From: Brachypodium distachyon
Taxonomy: Eukaryota; Streptophyta; Magnoliopsida; Poales; Poaceae
Direction: 5' to 3'
DNA length: 64,000 nt
Assembly: GCF_000005505.3 (NCBI RefSeq)
Contig: NC_016133.3
Location: 22,408,555 to 22,472,554 of the forward strand
Shown here: piece by piece, positions 22,641 to 32,938 of the stretch
Layout: each line of letters opens with the position of its first letter
Position numbering within the stretch: the stretch's first letter is position 1
Program-made: the position numbers and the translations under genes
The notes under the pieces: generated by a model
Databases searched by the model: none
What the model was told of the DNA's origin: nothing
The model's input: the letters and a program-made list of their open reading frames with translations, nothing else

Positions 22641-22859
22641 TGCGAGGAGGAAGAAGGGTTAAAACTAATTTACCCCACCTCCGCTATTATCCTTACCTTG
22701 GCAAAAAATCCGGGATGCACGATCTCGTTCGTGGCCACGTGTTCCGCATCAACTGGAATACGAAACGGCAAGGATGAAAATAACTGCTTACTTCGTGGGT
22801 GCAAGAACCAATGAGATCATCATTGTGTCTTGTTTACCGCGCGAAGTGTGATCGTTTTC

Positions 22860-23676
22860 CCACTGACTGACGCCAACAGTGCACCTAGCTGTCAGGCTAG
22901 ACTGTGCACCCGGTCACATCGGTTGACCCAACGGCTCTTCACCTTCAACAGGTATGTCATCAATGACGGAATCTGACTCAAATATCATGACTCGAAATTA
23001 TCTTCCATACAGGATGAGGGAGCTTATCTAAAATGTTGAAATTCATCTTGAGTCTCGACTATGAATACCTAGACTCTCATTCGAGTCGCGAACTAACCAG
23101 TTGTTGCTTTATACTAAAGACTTCATACAGTCAGCCATTGTTTATTCTTTACTTACAACAGTAAAAACAGAGTAATGACCCTGACACAAAACAGTCGATT
23201 TCATGTAGTCGACTCAATTGAGTCGCACCAGCTGTGTCACCTCAGTTTTTTATGCTCATTCGCATAACAGTAAGTCTCTTGGATTTCGTCCAAAGAGCCT
23301 GGAGCCGCACCAGTTGCGTTGCTCTCGTAAACCCATGCTCATTGCATGAAGATAAGTCTTATGGATCATTACATCGAGCCTGAAATCATACCAGCTACGT
23401 ATTTCAGTAAACCCATGCTCATTGCATGAAGATAAGACCCGAAAGTTCTCTTTCGGGCCTGGAGTCGTAACAGCTACGTTATTCCAGTCGAATCCATACT
23501 CATTGAATGAAGGTAAGTCCTAAAATTTAGGCCTGGATGTTCATCGACTGCATCTCTCTAGTAATAATTCTCACTTAAGGGTCGCTCCCTACAACCATGT
23601 TCATTACATGAAGATAAGACCTGTAGGCTTCCTATAGGGCCTGGAAGCGCACCAGCTGCGTATGTCTAGTACAAGC
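22860..23676. repeat. 3' non-coding region with diverged repeats
   Basis: Non-coding part of the Gypsy element. The motif CCATGCTCATTGCATGAAGA (or a close variant) recurs at about 23333, 23407, 23491 and 23595, each followed by AAGTC or AAGACC and then a CCTGGAGTCG- or CCTGAAATCA-type stretch and CAGCTACGT. The spacing is 74-104 bp. These are old, diverged tandem units different from the 52-bp array. Confidence 0.7.
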
Positions 23677-23681
23677 AATCT

Positions 23682-26600
23682 TGAAATGACCGCCCCCGTA
23701 CAGGGTTCGATCTCTGTGCTTAATGTGCTAATCCCTGGATCGACTCACTAGCACACATAGTTCCAAGATGTAATATGAAGATACAAAGGTCAAAGTACTT
23801 TATTACATCGCATCATCCAGAACTTAATTGTACTTACAAACTTGCATAACCCCTTGGGTCAGCATAACAAATAGAGTTTCAAGATAACAAAATATTGTTT
23901 CACAAACGGCAGCGGAAAAAGGTGGAGCAAATGGGCCACAACTACTCCCAAAGGAGAGAGCATGTTGGAATGTAAGCACATGACACAAAGAACATCGACG
24001 AACCTCACTCTTCGTCAGATTCACCTGCATTATTAATTGCAGCCACTACGTGGTCAATACATTAAATGTATTGGCAAGTTCACCTGGAAGTTATAACAGA
24101 CCTAACAATGTACATGCAGTATATGGCAAGGTGGGGTTCGGCTATTTGCATTAAAGCTTCAATGTTTCAATCCTATCATTTTTAAACAAATAGTTTTTGA
24201 TTCTATTGGACACGAGGTAGAAACACCCATGCTCCTATTAACCTAGGCACATTGAGTAGACACATCAATGCTCCTGCCCAGTTCAATCCATTCATTTTAT
24301 TAAGAAATTAGAATGAGTGAGACATTCCTTACAGCACCCAAATCTAGTTGCTCATAATTGTCCTTAACCGGGGACACGGCTAAGTACTTAGTTTGACACT
24401 CTCGAGAGGTGGTACACTTTACCCACAAGAAAACGACGTGTTAATCCCTTGCTGTCCTCAGGGTAGAGTAGCAACGCCATCGATTACAGGAATTTTCAGA
24501 ACATATTCCCCCAGACCACCTGAGGGACGCGTTCCAACCTACACTGCTACATACCGATGTCACCTCGGATCCAGGTTCATATTTCTTACATCCATCCTGA
24601 CAGAGCCCATATTACCATGTGGTTGTACTGGAAGCTACTAAACAGGAAACTAGTCCAGTCTCTAGTTACCCCGGGTGGCATCCCACATTTGCGACGCGAG
24701 CGCTCCCATAGAAATGGCGAGACGACTCATAGAAATGGACCTGACGTCACATACATCTCAAATACTCAAAGCAGCCCACCCAGGACGGTTCATTGAATTA
24801 CTTGTTTTGCCATACACTAGGAAAACCATACTTTAATTCAATAATATCACATTGTATTAATACCACCCACGTATACTATCATAGCATAGCATTTACTACT
24901 ACGATGGCAATTGGTGGTGAGGACATGGCAAGGGCAGCCTATTCTACTAGGAGAGATCATAGCTAGCATAGATACAATAATAATCCTAACAATGCAACTA
25001 ATAAAAACTAGTGCATAATAAAATAATAAAATGATGGTCAAAGTGAACTTGCCTTGATAGCAGTTGGTATTCAAGCACTCTTCGCAATCACACAGTTCGC
25101 TCTCCGAGAAAACTAATCAAATACAAACAATGCATACATAAACACACAATACAAGCAAAAGAAATATATGCCATGATGCAATAGATATCATCTGACATGA
25201 TTGGGTTGATTTTATTTGAAATAAAACAAGATTATATTTTTGGTCCAAAGCATTAGCAATTAAAATTATTGCATTAGATTTAAAAACATAATGCAAAAAC
25301 TAGGGATTAAAACACTAATACAAGGTTTTATTGGCATCAGCCAATTAATTTAATTCAAAATATTTATTTCTCTGTCCCAATGGACAGAGGATAATAAAAA
25401 AAAAATTTGGGCACTGGTTTCAATTAAAAAGGATCTCTAAATTAAAAGATATGATTTAAATGGATTAAAAGCCTTTCTGCAAATTGACTTTGGTTAAGTT
25501 ATTCAAATTTGAATTTAAACTATGCCAAAAGATTCTACAGGTCAAGAGCTTTCCAGAAAGGTAAAATTTGTCAAATTTGGCCAAGTGGTTTAAAAGTTAT
25601 AAGCATTTGAAGTTCTAGGGGCTTTTCTGTAAAACTACCATTTAATTAAAATCGGGATTAAGTTTTTATTTAAAAAGAGGACACGTGGCGCTTTCCTAAT
25701 TGGTGCGTACCGGTTCAGGAAATAGAATAAAACGCGGCCGTTGGATCTAACTTAAAATGGATCGGACGGTCCAGATCTGAAGATACCCCTTCGTTTAAGT
25801 GATTTAATCCCAGCCCTAGAATGAAGATCAGACGGTCGGGACTCAGCTTCTTCAAATCCGGCCGGCTAGGGTTCTGGCGAGGTCGGCGGCGGCGTCGGGG
25901 AGCGGCGATAGCGACACTCCGTTGAGGCTAGAGTCTCGGGAAAAGGCGCGGGCGAAGCGGCATCGCGAGGCGGGCACCGTGGCGTCGTCGGTTTCCTCCG
26001 AGGACGTCTGAGGCGGCGCCTAGAACGAGGAGACGTGGCCGGCGGCGGTGTGGGCTTCGGGCGGAGGTTCTCCGGCGTCTGCAATGCGAAAGAAAGAGAA
26101 ACGTGCGCGTCACGGTGTGCGCGAGGATGCAAGGAAGAGAAGGCCGGGGTCAATTTTGAGCTACGGTCCACGACTAACCGGCGGTGACAAAAATCGGCGG
26201 CGGCGTCCGCGGAACTCCGACGAGCAAATTGGGCGGCCTGGCAGCGGGTTTTCTAGCGGGCGAGAGGGGGAAACGGCTGCGGGACTCGGGTGCTTTATAG
26301 CGACGCAGGCGGCAATTCGCGGGGGGCATGGGGTCGGCGGATCCCGGAGATGGCGGCGGCGGGGAGTCCAGCGCGGACATGGCGCGCGCGAAGGGCGGAG
26401 CTTTCCATCCGGGAAGATGGACCTGACAGGTGGGGCCCACCTGTCAGTGGCTCAACGCACGCGCGCGTGCGGGCTGGCGGCTGGGCTGCGGTAGGTTGGG
26501 CCGGTTCGGCCCAAAACGGCCGGGCCGGTCCGTTTGTTTTTTTTTCCTTTAACCTTTTTGTTTTTATGTAATACCTTTGTAACCTTTGATTTTGAACTCC

Positions 26601-26998
26601 AAATTGGTCCAAATAAATTTCAGAAAATTTGAAAAATCATGATATAGCATGATTCAACTTTTGGGAGTAATTTCCCTTCCAAATAAAATATATAAAAATA
26701 CATTTTCCCTATAAATGCCTTTAGGGCTTTATAACTATTTTAAATTAAATAGTTTTTCAACTCCAAATTGAATATTATAAATTATGGGATAGCTCATATA
26801 TGCAATAAACCCCTTTTATAAATAAACCCTATGGGTTTAAAGATCCAAAGCTCAAAAGGGTGAAATGCTAGGGTTTAAAATGAAATAAAACATTTTCAAA
26901 GCTTTTTGTAATTCAAATTTTGATTCAAAAATGCAAATGTGACATGATGCTCATGAGTGCAATGCATATGGAAGGGTTTGAAAATTTGGGATGTTACA
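23682..26998 (-). mobile_element. 3.3-kb solo LTR (Gypsy-type), copy 1
   Basis: A 3317-bp TG...CA segment flanked by AATCT (23677-23681 and 26999-27003). On the minus strand it begins TGTAACATCCCAAATTTTC and ends GGGCGGTCATTTCA. A minus-strand TATA-like CGCTATAAAGCACCC lies at about 26290-26304, next to a very GC-rich stretch (25850-26520), so transcription would run leftward. The whole segment aligns in the same order with 44635-47838. No gag, pol or second LTR is present, so it is read as an unusually long solo LTR. An LTR-ended element lacking genes is the alternative. Confidence 0.88.
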
Positions 26999-27208
26999 AA
27001 TCTTAACGAACGAGTCGAGTACTTAAAACCTAGAATATGACTCTAAGACCCCAGCAGGCTAAGTCGAAATTCGCTAGTCGCTAGGTTCGAGCCCGGAGAC
27101 TCGAATACTGATGAAAGCTAGTGTTGTTTTTGCCCTAAAGCGATTAACTGGACTCGACTTCTTGAGTATTTGGGCACATTAAGCATATATATATCCCTAT
27201 GACTCTTA

Positions 27209-27438
27209 GGCCCTGTTTGTTTGGGCTTCTGCTTCAGCTTTTGGTGCTTCTAGCAATCTCAAAAGCACTTCTCCTGTTTACACACGTAGCTGAGAAGCAC
27301 CTCAGGACGTGTTTCTCAGCTAGAAGCACCAAAAGCACGTCCGGAGGTGCTTCTCAGCTTCATTTGTAAATAGGAGAAGTGCTTTTGAGATTGCTAAAAG
27401 CACCAAAAGCTGAAGTAGAAGCCCAAACAAATAGACCC
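27209..27438. mobile_element. Tourist-type MITE (PIF/Harbinger), almost a full palindrome
   Basis: A 230-bp element flanked by TTA (27206-27208 and 27439-27441), the usual 3-bp target of Harbinger elements. It begins GGCCCTGTTTGTTTGGGCTT and ends AAGCCCAAACAAATAGACCC. The arms pair over nearly the whole length (AGCTTTTGGTGCTTCTAGCA against TGCTAAAAGCACCAAAAGCT), so a transcript would fold into one long hairpin. Confidence 0.93.
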
Positions 27439-27654
27439 TTACTCATCGCATTGATCCGCTATCAAATCATATTGTGAAACTGTTACTTAACAGTCAAACA
27501 CCGAAGCATCAGCTCAGACATTCTCTGAGTCAAAATACTTTTCATTCGAAGTACAAGGCAATAAAATTCCAAGTCTGCAGCACTATGCAACTGGCTCAAC
27601 ATCAAAATGAGCTCATTCTTTACGGAAAAAGTCCCTAGTCAAGTCTTCGACTCA

Positions 27655-27674
27655 ACCAGGCACTTGGGGGCTAC
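27655..27674 (+). promoter_or_regulatory. Polypurine tract region before the 3' LTR
   Basis: CTTGGGGGCTAC ends directly at the first base of the 3' LTR (27675). This G-rich tract is where plus-strand DNA synthesis would start. Confidence 0.7.
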
Positions 27675-28160
27675 TGACGTGGTTATGACTAACCACATAC
27701 TCGACTCGAGTATACCCGGTACAGCCCAGCTGGGGGCCCACAAGGAAGCCTACTACGTCTCCAGGAGTCTACATGTCAAATCTTGCGACTTAAGATAAGA
27801 AAGATTAATTAGAGTGTATCTCCTCATTGTAACCGACTTGGACTCTACCTTATACCTGAGTTCCTGCATATATAAAGGACCAGAAGGAGGAGCCAAGAGG
27901 ACAACCCAGCTTAGATAGAAGTCGCCTAAATGCACTCATCAACTCCGTGCATCTAGATTTTGCGGCACCCCATTGTAATCGACTCAGCAACACAATCTGA
28001 CAAGCAGGATGTAGGGGTATTACGTCATCGAGGGCCCTGAACCTGGGTAAATCGTGTCCCCTGTATCCTTGTTAGCCGACGAGTTCGCCAACACACAGTC
28101 GAAATCTTTCCTACATAAAAGTCTATCAATATGGACATTGTCGAAGTCACATCTTCGTCA
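27675..28160 (+). repeat. 3' LTR of the Gypsy element
   Basis: The 486-bp LTR begins TGACGTGGTT and ends TTCGTCA, followed by the target duplication ATGAG. A TATA-like GCATATATAAAGG lies at about 27867. It aligns with 9105-9624 with about 6 percent differences by rough hand count and lacks the duplicated motif of the 5' copy. Confidence 0.95.
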
Positions 28161-30792
28161 ATGAGAACTCCCAGTTTTTCCACTCTCTTGCCACTATCCA
28201 GTATAGGAAAAATAAGATTGCATGCATCACTAGAGCAGATGGCTCACAAATGTATGACCATGAGACTAAAGCTGCCCTCTTTTGGAATGCTTTCAAGAAT
28301 AGACTTGGAAGAGCTGAGGGACATCAGACGGCTTTTGACCTGCAAGCTGTCTTGAATAACCAAGTTGATCTTTCCTCCCTGGAAGATCCTTTCACTCATG
28401 AGGAGATTGATGAAGTTGTAAAGAACCTCCCTTCTAACAAGTCACCAGGGCCTGATGGTTTTAATACTGATTTCATTAAGAAATGCTGGCAAACTATCAA
28501 ATTTGACTTTTATGAGCTGTGTAACCAGTTCCACTCTGGCAATATCTCCCTGGCTGGAATCAACATATGTTATATTACCCTTATCCCTAAGAGTGAAGCT
28601 GCTGATGGGGTAAATGATTTCAAGCCCATTTCTCTTCTTAATTGCACTCTTAAATTGATCACCAAGCTGCTTGCAAATAGACTTCAGACCATCATCATGA
28701 AGATCATCCACCAAAACCAATATGGTTTCATTAAAGGCAGAACTATCCAGGATTGTTTGGCTTGGGCATTTGAGTACCTCCATGCTTGCCACAAGTCTAA
28801 GAAGGAGGTGGTGCTTCTCAAGCTTGATTTTGAGAAGGCATTTGATAAAGTGGAATTCTTTGCTATTATCCAAATCATGCAGTCTATGGGTTTTGGTGAC
28901 AGATGGTGCAATTGCATCAGATCTATCTTGGGTTCTGCTACTTCCCAAATTCTCCTTAATGGTGTGCCTGGCAAACTTATCCATTGTAAAAGAGGAGTTA
29001 GGCAAGGGGGTCCACTCTCCCCCTTGCCTTTTGTCATTGTGGCTGATCTTCTTCAGTCAGTGATTAATGATGCGATGAGGCAAGGCAGCCTTTCCAAGCC
29101 TATTCAGATTGATGCCTGCCCTGATTTCCCTATCATTCAATTTGTAGATGATACTCTGATAATTATGCAGGCACATGAGGCACAACTTCAGGTCTTGCAG
29201 AACATCCTCACTAGATTCCATGCATCAACAGGCCTTAAAATCATTTTTCACAAATCCAGTACGATTCCCATTAATATGGCTCCTAATAGAACCCATGCAT
29301 TAGCAGAGATTTTGGGCTGTAAGATTGGTACCATCCCCTTCACTTATCTTGGTCTGTCCCTTGGCACCACCAAGCCCAAACTTGAGGAATTTCTTCCCCT
29401 CATTCAAAGAGTTGAGAAAAGATTAACTTGCTTTTCATCCATGCTCTCTTATGGTGGCAGGCTGCAACTTGTCAATTGGTTCTCTCGGCATTACCCACTT
29501 TCTACATGAGTACTTACCTCCTTCCTGCTGGGGTTATCAATCAAATTGATAAATATAGAAGGCATTGTTTTTGGCGTGGACAGGACATCACTAAGAAAAA
29601 CCCTCCGCTTGCTGCTTGGGAGATGGTTTGTAGGTCCAAAAAGGAAAGGGGACTTGGTATCCTGAACCTTAATTTGCAGAACAAGGCATTGATCTGTAAG
29701 AACCTCCATAAATTCTTCAATCATGCTAATCTACCATGGGTAAAATTGATCTGGAGCACACACTATTCACATGGAAATCCATCAAAGAATGCTAATCTGT
29801 CATCCTTCTAGTGGAAAGACTCACTGAAAATTCTGGATAAATTCAAGCTTGCTTCTTCCTGTGTGGTTCATAATGGCCAAACCATCCTCTTTTGGAAAGA
29901 AAAATGGAGAAACATCCTAGCATGTGTGGAGTGGCCTCATCTCTTTTCATTTGCATGGAACAAAGATATAACTGTTCAAGAGATGGTTCAAATTCAGGAC
30001 AGAACTGATCGTTTCCAGCTCCCTCTTTCCATTGAGGCTTTTGAGGAATTTCAGGCTTTCTTGGTTGCATTAGATCAGCTGCAACTGGACCATGACTAGG
30101 ATGTTTGGTCCCTTAACTGCTCTCCCAAGTGTTTTAGCACCGCCAAGCTTTACCTCTCATTTATTGACCATATTGATATTCCCGACACCTTCCACTGGCT
30201 CTGTCAGTCCTGTTTGCAATTGAAACATAAATTCTTTTGTTGGCTCCTGATTGTGGATAGACTCAATACTAGATGCATGCTGAAAGGAAAACTTTCCAGC
30301 TCCAATCATATGAATGTGTGCTCTGCCATCTGCATGCTCCTGAGTCTAGAGATCATTTGTTTTTCCATTGCCTTTTTGCAAGAGCTTGCTGGAATTATAT
30401 TTTCCCACAATTTCAGCCACAGGCATTGTTCATGGGAACTTCAAGGCGCTGAAGGATCAGCTCAATGTGCCTTTTCATATGCAGATTGTCACCTTAGCCT
30501 GTTGGAGCATCTGGAAGTGCAGGAACGATGCTATTTTTAAGGGATGCCCCCCTCACTTTACATCTGCAGAAAAATCTTCAAAGAAGAGATGAACTTGGTT
30601 TTCCACAGAGCCAGAAGAAAGCATTATGCGCGCATGCAGGAATGGATGTCAGCTTTTCGTTGATTTCCCTCTTTTTTTGTTCTTCTCTTGGCATTAACCG
30701 TCTTGGTTAGGGTGTTGTAAATAACTCTTTCTTTTCATTAATTAAATTTTGCAATAGGTCGATTGACCTAAGGCTTTCCCTCAAAAAAAAAA
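28161..30792 (+). mobile_element. LINE 1, 3' half with poly-A tail
   Basis: The second part of the LINE begun at 4440. ORF2 resumes with NSQFF after the ATGAG duplication. The element ends in a 3' UTR (LINE-like CTTTCCCTC before the tail) and a ten-base A-run at 30783-30792. Sequence after the tail (GAATTGAGGAG) was not found at the 5' side, so no target duplication is confirmed. Confidence 0.9.
28166..30592 (+). pseudogene. LINE 1 ORF2, reverse transcriptase and zinc-finger end, disrupted
   Basis: The LINE reverse transcriptase copies element RNA at the nicked target. The main open part (28250-29509) has KSPGPDGFNTDFIKKCW, FKPISLLNCTLKLITKLLAN, QYGFIKGRTIQDC, KLDFEKAFDKV, VRQGGPLSPLPF and the catalytic FVDDTLI. 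After a frameshift near 29480 it continues with FWRGQDITKKNPPLAAWEMV and GLGILNLNLQNKALICKN. Stops at 29811 and 30097 follow, then a decayed zf-RVT region where PESRDHLFFHC and FARACWNY can be read across frames (30330-30400). Confidence 0.9.
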
Positions 30793-31659
30793 GAATTGAG
30801 GAGAAACCGTAGAACTTTGCAACTACCAACAATGCAGGAAGCGAGAGGAGAGCAGTGAAGAGAAGAGCAGAGGAGAGGAGACAAAGGGGTAGAGCTCGTA
30901 CCTGGTCTATATTTGTAGACGCGGGAGGAGTGAACCGCCGGAAGTGGGGCGGTTGCAGTCCACGGAGCTGACCACGCTTGCTGACCCCGTAACTGCCGTC
31001 GCAGTACCCGCGCCTCGCCTGAACCGCCGTCGCAAGGCCGTCTCCATGCCGAAGGAAAAGAGGCCGCCGCCGTGCTGGGTGCTGGAGGAGAGGCGCCGGT
31101 CGGAGGGCGCGGCGGCGGCGGCGGTGGCGTCTCTCTGCGAGCGAGGCTGGCGGTGGTGGGAGGCAGAATCCCTCCACCTATGGCCGCCGTGCTGGATGCT
31201 GGACAGCTGGAGGGCGCAGCGGCGGCAGCGTCCCTCCATCTGTGGGCGAGGCCGGCGATGGGCGACCGGCGGCGGCGGGCAAAGGTAGAGAGGGGTGTCC
31301 GGCCGGCGGTGGTGGAAGAGGGGGCGGCGGCGCCCGCAGATGGGCAACCTGCGGCAGCGGGCAAAGGTAGAGAGGGGTGTGGTGGTTGAAGAGGGGGCAG
31401 CGGGGCATGAAGAGAGATGGACGTGAGGAGGCAGACCGATGTGGGGGCTGGGTCGCGGCCGCGCGGGGTTCGCTCCAAAGTTTTTTTCTGTTCAGGATGA
31501 TCCGAGACGTCGGTGTAGTTAGATCGGACAGTGCACAGTGAAGTACATTTTCTGGACATGAAGTTCGGGATGATCCAAACAATTCCAAAACAAAACTCTT
31601 TCTGCATGTTGTTTTGATGCAGTACATGTCCAGAAAATGTGGCTAAGATCCTGAGATAC
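30793..31659. other. GC-rich DNA with internal duplications, unknown
   Basis: After the LINE tail comes GC-rich DNA (30900-31450). A segment with CGGGCAAAGGTAGAGAGGGG occurs at 31277 and again at 31358, and GGCCGCCGTGCTGG-like pieces recur. Long open frames on both strands are arginine-, proline- and alanine-rich with no recognised domain, as GC-rich non-coding DNA gives. An inverted pair, CATTTTCTGGACATG (31547) and CATGTCCAGAAAATG (31624), lies near the right edge. It could be a captured gene leader, but nothing proves it. Confidence 0.35.
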
Positions 31660-32938
31660 CAGACCAACCAATGCCAAATTTGCAGGCAGCAAGAGGAGTC
31701 ACAACATGACTAAAAGTATATGCAAAGGAATAAATGATGCTATGCCGCAATTGTGGTAGGGAGACGATGATGATCACAGTAAGATGCATTTGCTTGCTTG
31801 GTGGAAGATGTGTATTCCTAAATAGAGAGGAGGAATGGAATTTGGCATTGGTTGGCAAAGCACGGTTGGCGCCTGCTAGCTGATCCGGATTCGCTATGTG
31901 CAAGAGTATCAAGAGCAAGATACTACCCAGATGGAAATTTGCTTAAGGCCAAGCTGAAGAGTAGAAGCTCTTTTTACATGGCAGTGTTATTGCTGGTAGG
32001 GAAATTTTCGCTAGGGGCAAATTGACACATGGGAGGATCCTTGGATTCCTACCGGTCCAACAAGGAAGGTGATCACGCCGAGGGGAGCCCTCAAAAAAAT
32101 AAAAACCCAGCAACTGGTGGTTGGGATGAAGATCTTTTTTGTGATATTTTTTGGCCCATTGATGCAAATCGGATCCTCGAGATTCCTATTGCTGCAGTTG
32201 GAATGGAAGATTTTGTTGCGTGGCATCATTCGTCCAATGGCATTTTCAATGTCCGATCAGCCTATCATGCGGAGTGGGACACCAGTTCGGGAGAAGGGAG
32301 CGCAACATTTTGAGAGTTAACAGGTCGCAAATCAGTCAGGTGCGGAAGAAGCTCTGGCGCATGCGTATTCCTTCGAAGATCAATATCTTTGGGAGGCGGG
32401 TGCTGCATGGTTTGGTTCCTTGCCTTGGGATTTTATCTAATCGCCATATTGGTACTGCTAGTACGTGGGTGCCCAAAATGTAATCAGGATCGTGAGGATA
32501 TCAAACACATTATGTTCACGTGCCAAAGAGCTGCTCAGGTGTGGAATTTCCTTGGTGTTGAGGATGTGATTAACGAGGCCTGTTCGTTGGACTCGGGCTG
32601 GAGCACATACTTTGTAACAAAGGTCCATGGTAATTGCTGGGCGGGATGGGCTTACCGGAATTAATCTTCACAAGCGCGTGGTATACTTGGTGGGAGCGGA
32701 GGCAGATCGTTCAGACGCCGCAGAGTTCGGCATTGGCCGTTAATTGGAGCTTAATTTGGCGACGAACTACAGCCGTGCGAAGAAGACTTCAGCTGGTGTC
32801 CGGAGGGATGGCTGGTCTAAAAACCCTCGAGGATGATGAAAATTAATCTTGATCCGGCTTTTAGCTTGGATGAGGGCCGTGGTTGTGGAGGTGTGGTGAT
32901 TCATGATGAACATGAAAATTTGGGTTGGCGACTTGCTC
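31660..32938 (+). pseudogene. LINE fragment: ORF2 C-terminus (zf-RVT) and start of RNase H
   Basis: Remnant of a different, RNase-H-bearing plant LINE. Readable pieces across frames are SICKGINDAM, WWKMCIPK, LLADPDSLCAR, YYPDGNLLKAKLKSRSSF, then VRKKLWRMRIPSKINIFGRR, PKCNQDREDIKHIMFTCQRA (a zf-RVT CxxC...HxxxxC motif) and INLDPAFSLDEGRGCGGVVI, which is the start of an RVT_3 RNase H domain. Frameshifts are frequent. The fragment is cut at about 32938 by the fold-back element. Confidence 0.75.

Larger units (their letters stand above)
9105..28160 (+). mobile_element. Ty3/Gypsy retrotransposon, dual RNase H (Tat-like), nested insertions
   Basis: A complete but inactive LTR retrotransposon of 19,056 bp, flanked by the 5-bp duplication ATGAG (9100-9104 and 28161-28165). 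The order is LTR, gag, protease, RT, RNase H, second RNase H, integrase, long non-coding region with tandem repeats and an antisense gene, then LTR. Order RT-RH-IN is Gypsy-type; two successive RNase H domains and a long 3' region with antisense ORFs fit the Tat lineage. Three solo LTRs, a 215-bp insertion and a MITE lie inside it, so the original element was about 13 kb. A rough hand count gives about 29 differences over about 450 aligned LTR positions, implying an insertion a few million years old. Confidence 0.95.

Noticed and set aside
23320..23640. CRISPR-like array suggested by a repeated 20-base motif
   Set aside because: The repeats are diverged, the spacing varies, and the locus is the 3' non-coding region of a plant retrotransposon.
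31547..31638. Small transposon with ends CATTTTCTGGACATG and CATGTCCAGAAAATG
   Set aside because: A 15-base inverted pair about 60 bp apart, without target duplication; too little to call.
30768..31667. 299-codon minus-strand frame
   Set aside because: It runs through the LINE tail and two unrelated repeats and is low in complexity. No splice-consistent gene was found.
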